In this document: positions 62,345 through 64,000 of the stretch, one piece after another
Numbering within the stretch: position 1 is the first letter of the stretch
Layout of the letters: each line of letters starts with the position of its first letter
Origin: Roseibium album
GTDB taxonomy: Bacteria; Pseudomonadota; Alphaproteobacteria; Rhizobiales; Stappiaceae
DNA length: 64,000 bases
Direction: 5' to 3'
Assembly: GCA_001404055.1 (NCBI GenBank)
Contig: CXTY01000017.1
Location: 212,386-276,385 of the forward strand
Notes under the pieces: model-generated
What the model was told of the DNA's origin: nothing
Database searches by the model: none
Seen by the model: only the letters and a program-made list of their open reading frames with translations
Position numbers and translations under genes: made by a program

Positions 62345-63158
62345 GCGTGCGTGCCTTCCAGTTCGTCTTCAAGGTGTATGCGGATGATATCGTCGAAATT
62401 TGTTTCAGCCTGAAAGCCGAGCTCGCTTGCCCGCCGGGCATCAAAATTTGTCGGCCAGCCGGCCACGATTTTTTCAATGTTGGCGTCCGGTTCGCACCGG
62501 ATGAGCTGCACTGCCTTTTCCCCGGCCACACGGCGCAGGGCTTCGATCTCCTCACCGACAAGCGCAGACAATCCCGGCATGGTGAGGTTGCGGCGCGGGC
62601 CAATGCGCGAACTATCCATGCGCGTAGCATGAACGAAAAAGCCGACGGCAGCACGCGGACTGGCAAACCAGTGACGCACGTCCTCGCCCACAGGCAGGAC
62701 GGCCTCCTGCCCGACCAGTGGTTCGCGCAGGATATTTGAAAAGAAACCGGAGGCGGCAGCATTTGGCTTTCCGGGCCGGATGCAGATTGTCGGCAGGCGG
62801 ATACCGATGCCATCGATAATGCCCTTGCGGGTATAGTCCGCCAGCAGGAGTTCGGTGATCGCCTTTTGCGTTCCGTAACTCGTCAGCGGCGTTGTGAAAA
62901 ACTCGTCACCAATCTTTTCCGGGAACGGTTGACCGAAGACGGCAATCGACGAGGCAAATAGCACGCGGGGGAAATAGGGTTCTTTTTCAGCCTCTACGCG
63001 GATGGCCTCAAACAAATTACGGCTGCCATCCAGATTGACCGCATAGCCTTTTTCAAAATCGATTTCCGCCTCCCCGGAGACAATCGCTGCCAGATGAAAG
63101 ATTACGTCAGGCCGACCGGCAATCAGCTTTTCCGGCTCGCCGGGTGATGCGAGGTCTA
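62341..63158 (-). pseudogene. denD: D-erythronate dehydrogenase (denD) 3' part, disrupted by an IS
   Basis: The frame from the IS edge reads 'LDLASPGEPEKLIAGRPD' and then 'VIFHLAAIVSGEAEIDFEKG', followed by the full NAD-dependent epimerase/dehydratase body: catalytic 'SSIAVFGQPFPEKIG', 'SYGTQKAITELLL' (Tyr-x3-Lys) and 'LPTICIRPGKPNAAASGFFSNI'. Family members oxidise D-erythronate at C2. The N-terminal NAD-binding part lies beyond the IS and the right edge. Removing the IS and one TA restores the frame across the junction ('TLDLASP'), so the insertion split a previously intact gene. An internal ATG at 63015 gives no complete enzyme. Confidence 0.85.
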
Positions 63159-63922
63159 GGCCACCGACTCATTAAATCGCATCCAAATTCGGATTGAGGC
63201 GAGTTTGATGGTTGCGAGATAGTTTTCGGGGTCCTTGTCGTAACGGGTTGCGACGGCTCTGAAGTGCTTGAGTTTGTTGAAGAACCGCTCCACGAGATTG
63301 CGCGCCCTGTAGAGGTGTTTGCTGAACACGGGCTTTTGCCTGCGCTGCGGCATGGGCGGGATGTTGGCGAATGCGCCCTGATCGAAAATCATCTGGCGGA
63401 TCGCATCCGCATCATAAGCGCGGTCGGCCAGCACCATACTCTTGGCGGGAAGGTCGCTCAGGAGACGGTGAGCCTCATGCCCGTCATAGGCTTGGCCCTG
63501 CGACAAGCTCAACTTGATCGGCAGCCCAAGCGCATCGACGACAGCGTGGATTTTGGTCGTTAGCCCGCCCCGCGAGCGACCCATGCAACCGCATCCCCTT
63601 TTTTGCTTCCGTTCGCGCCGTGCTGATGCACACGAATGGAAGAACTGTCGATCATCTGGATGTTACCGTCATAGGCCGTTGAAACCGCGACCAAAATTCG
63701 ATCCCAAACACCCGCCTTGCGCCAGCGCACGAAGCGGTTGTAGCAGGTCATGTGCGGGCCATATCGCTCCGGGACGTCCGCCCAAGGCGCACCGGTGCGC
63801 AACCGCCAGAAAATGCCATTCAGAACCCGCCGGTCATCAACACGCGCAACACCACGCACTTTGGACGGAAGAAGTGGCTGGATGACAGACCACTCGAAAT
63901 CGCTCAGATCAAACCGCGCCAT
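63156..63922 (-). CDS. IS5-family transposase in two overlapping frames (frameshift-expressed)
   Basis: Frame A (63560-63922, 120 codons; 'FEWSVIQPLLPSKVRGV', 'GIFWRLRTGAPWADVPERYG') holds the N-terminal DUF4096-like part and the first DDE Asp in 'QMIDSSSIRVHQHGANG'. Frame B (63156-63584, 142 codons from its first ATG) holds the rest: 'SRGGLTTKIHAVVDALGLPI', the second Asp in 'MVLADRAYDAD' and the Glu in 'RNLVERFFNKLKHFRAVATRYD'. A -1 slip at the A-rich site joins them into one DDE transposase of about 255 residues. All catalytic residues are present, so it is probably active. Confidence 0.88.
63159..63180. repeat. IS left terminal inverted repeat
   Basis: GGCCACCGACTCATTAAA pairs imperfectly with the complement of 63975-63992. 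It abuts the duplicated TA at 63157-63158. Confidence 0.75.
63599..63606 (-). promoter_or_regulatory. Probable -1 ribosomal frameshift site of the transposase
   Basis: On the minus strand the overlap contains GCAAAAAAGGGG: six A followed by G, a typical A-AAA-AAG slippery heptamer. Reading 'GSKK' in frame A and slipping -1 continues as 'RGCGCMGRSRGG' in frame B, which is the usual IS427-group junction. Confidence 0.75.
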
Positions 63923-63970
63923 GGAAAACTCCTTTTAGGAGTTTGAATCACATTCGCAACTCAAAAGGAA

Positions 63971-63992
63971 TCCCGTTTATGAGAACGTGGCC
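63971..63992. repeat. IS right terminal inverted repeat
   Basis: Read inward it begins GGCCACGTTCTCATAAAC, sharing GGCCAC and CTCAT with the left end. It abuts TA at 63993-63994, after which denD sequence resumes for 6 bases. Confidence 0.75.
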
Positions 63993-64000
63993 TAGGGTCC

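Larger units (their letters stand above)
63159..63992 (-). mobile_element. IS5-family insertion sequence (IS427-group-like)
   Basis: About 834 bp with imperfect terminal inverted repeats: GGCCACCGACTCATTAAA at the left end and GGCCACGTTCTCATAAAC read inward from the right end. Both ends are flanked by TA (63157-63158, 63993-63994) inside CTAG, the expected 2-bp duplication. It carries one transposase split over two overlapping frames. The transposase stop codon uses the duplicated TA, so the frame closes on the flank. Confidence 0.85.

Noticed and set aside
62341..63015. Intact short epimerase starting at the internal ATG 63015
   Set aside because: It would lack the NAD-binding Rossmann motif; the homology continues upstream to the IS edge.
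63156..63922. Two independent transposase genes or a frame-broken transposase
   Set aside because: The overlap holds a slippery A6G site and the joined product has all DDE residues in family order, as usual for this IS group.

Overview
This window looks like chromosome of a marine alphaproteobacterium, most likely the Roseibium/Labrenzia group (Stappiaceae). The grounds are the moderately GC-rich coding style, the TRAP and Liv-type uptake systems, CobW/WD40 and DUF1007-NicO metal genes, and a hydroxyproline catabolic operon. That operon pairs an enolase-superfamily gene with two proline-racemase-family genes, an arrangement I recall as described from Labrenzia aggregata. The genus is inferred from gene content only. 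No rRNA, tRNA or CRISPR array was seen.

Layout. 0-7.8 kb: a minus-strand operon of acyl-CoA ligase, a complete branched-chain-amino-acid-type ABC transporter (livG, H, M, K, F) and the start of a phenylacetate-CoA-ligase-like gene cut by the window edge. 8.2-19 kb: a DUF1801 gene broken by a stop codon, a hybrid kinase with its regulator, and a TRAP transporter (unusually large DctM and DctQ) next to a divergent Cache-type kinase/NarL-type regulator pair. 19-41 kb: ordinary chromosomal genes, including a glutamine-amidotransferase-fold hydrolase, metal-homeostasis genes, a Leu/Val-type dehydrogenase, regulators, an aminotransferase, a PAS-GAF-GGDEF protein, a universal stress protein with a BCCT transporter, an L,D-transpeptidase with an OmpA lipoprotein, a DNA repair methyltransferase, transporters and a SprA-type protein. 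41.7-53.2 kb: a creatininase-family gene, a LysR regulator, and a minus-strand operon of about 8.4 kb. The operon encodes a polar-amino-acid ABC transporter, a DHDPS-family deaminase, 4-hydroxyproline 2-epimerase, a D-hydroxyproline dehydrogenase-like flavoprotein, cis-3-hydroxyproline dehydratase and trans-3-hydroxyproline dehydratase. A GntR gene is divergent from it, with a 15-bp minisatellite in between.

53.2-57.1 kb is accessory DNA. The 3' end of the GntR gene is present three times: once intact and twice as decayed remnants. Between the copies lie two cargo blocks: a PD-(D/E)XK nuclease-like gene, and a tightly coupled AT-rich pair (DUF5343 protein plus Swt1-like HEPN protein with an intact RX4H motif). 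This is the most likely site of an undescribed, possibly defensive, system. It is followed by a decayed copy of a gene found intact at 59.7 kb and a hydrolase fragment.

57.1-64 kb: a beta-barrel protein, a sulfurtransferase, a GFA-family protein, a DUF2520 protein, an SDR, and a D-erythronate dehydrogenase gene (denD) interrupted by an IS5-family (IS427-group-like) element that fills the right edge.

How it fits together: the window is dominated by uptake and breakdown of organic acids and amino acids. Three solute-binding-protein genes are each followed by strong RNA hairpins inside their operons, suggesting graded expression of the binding protein relative to the membrane parts.
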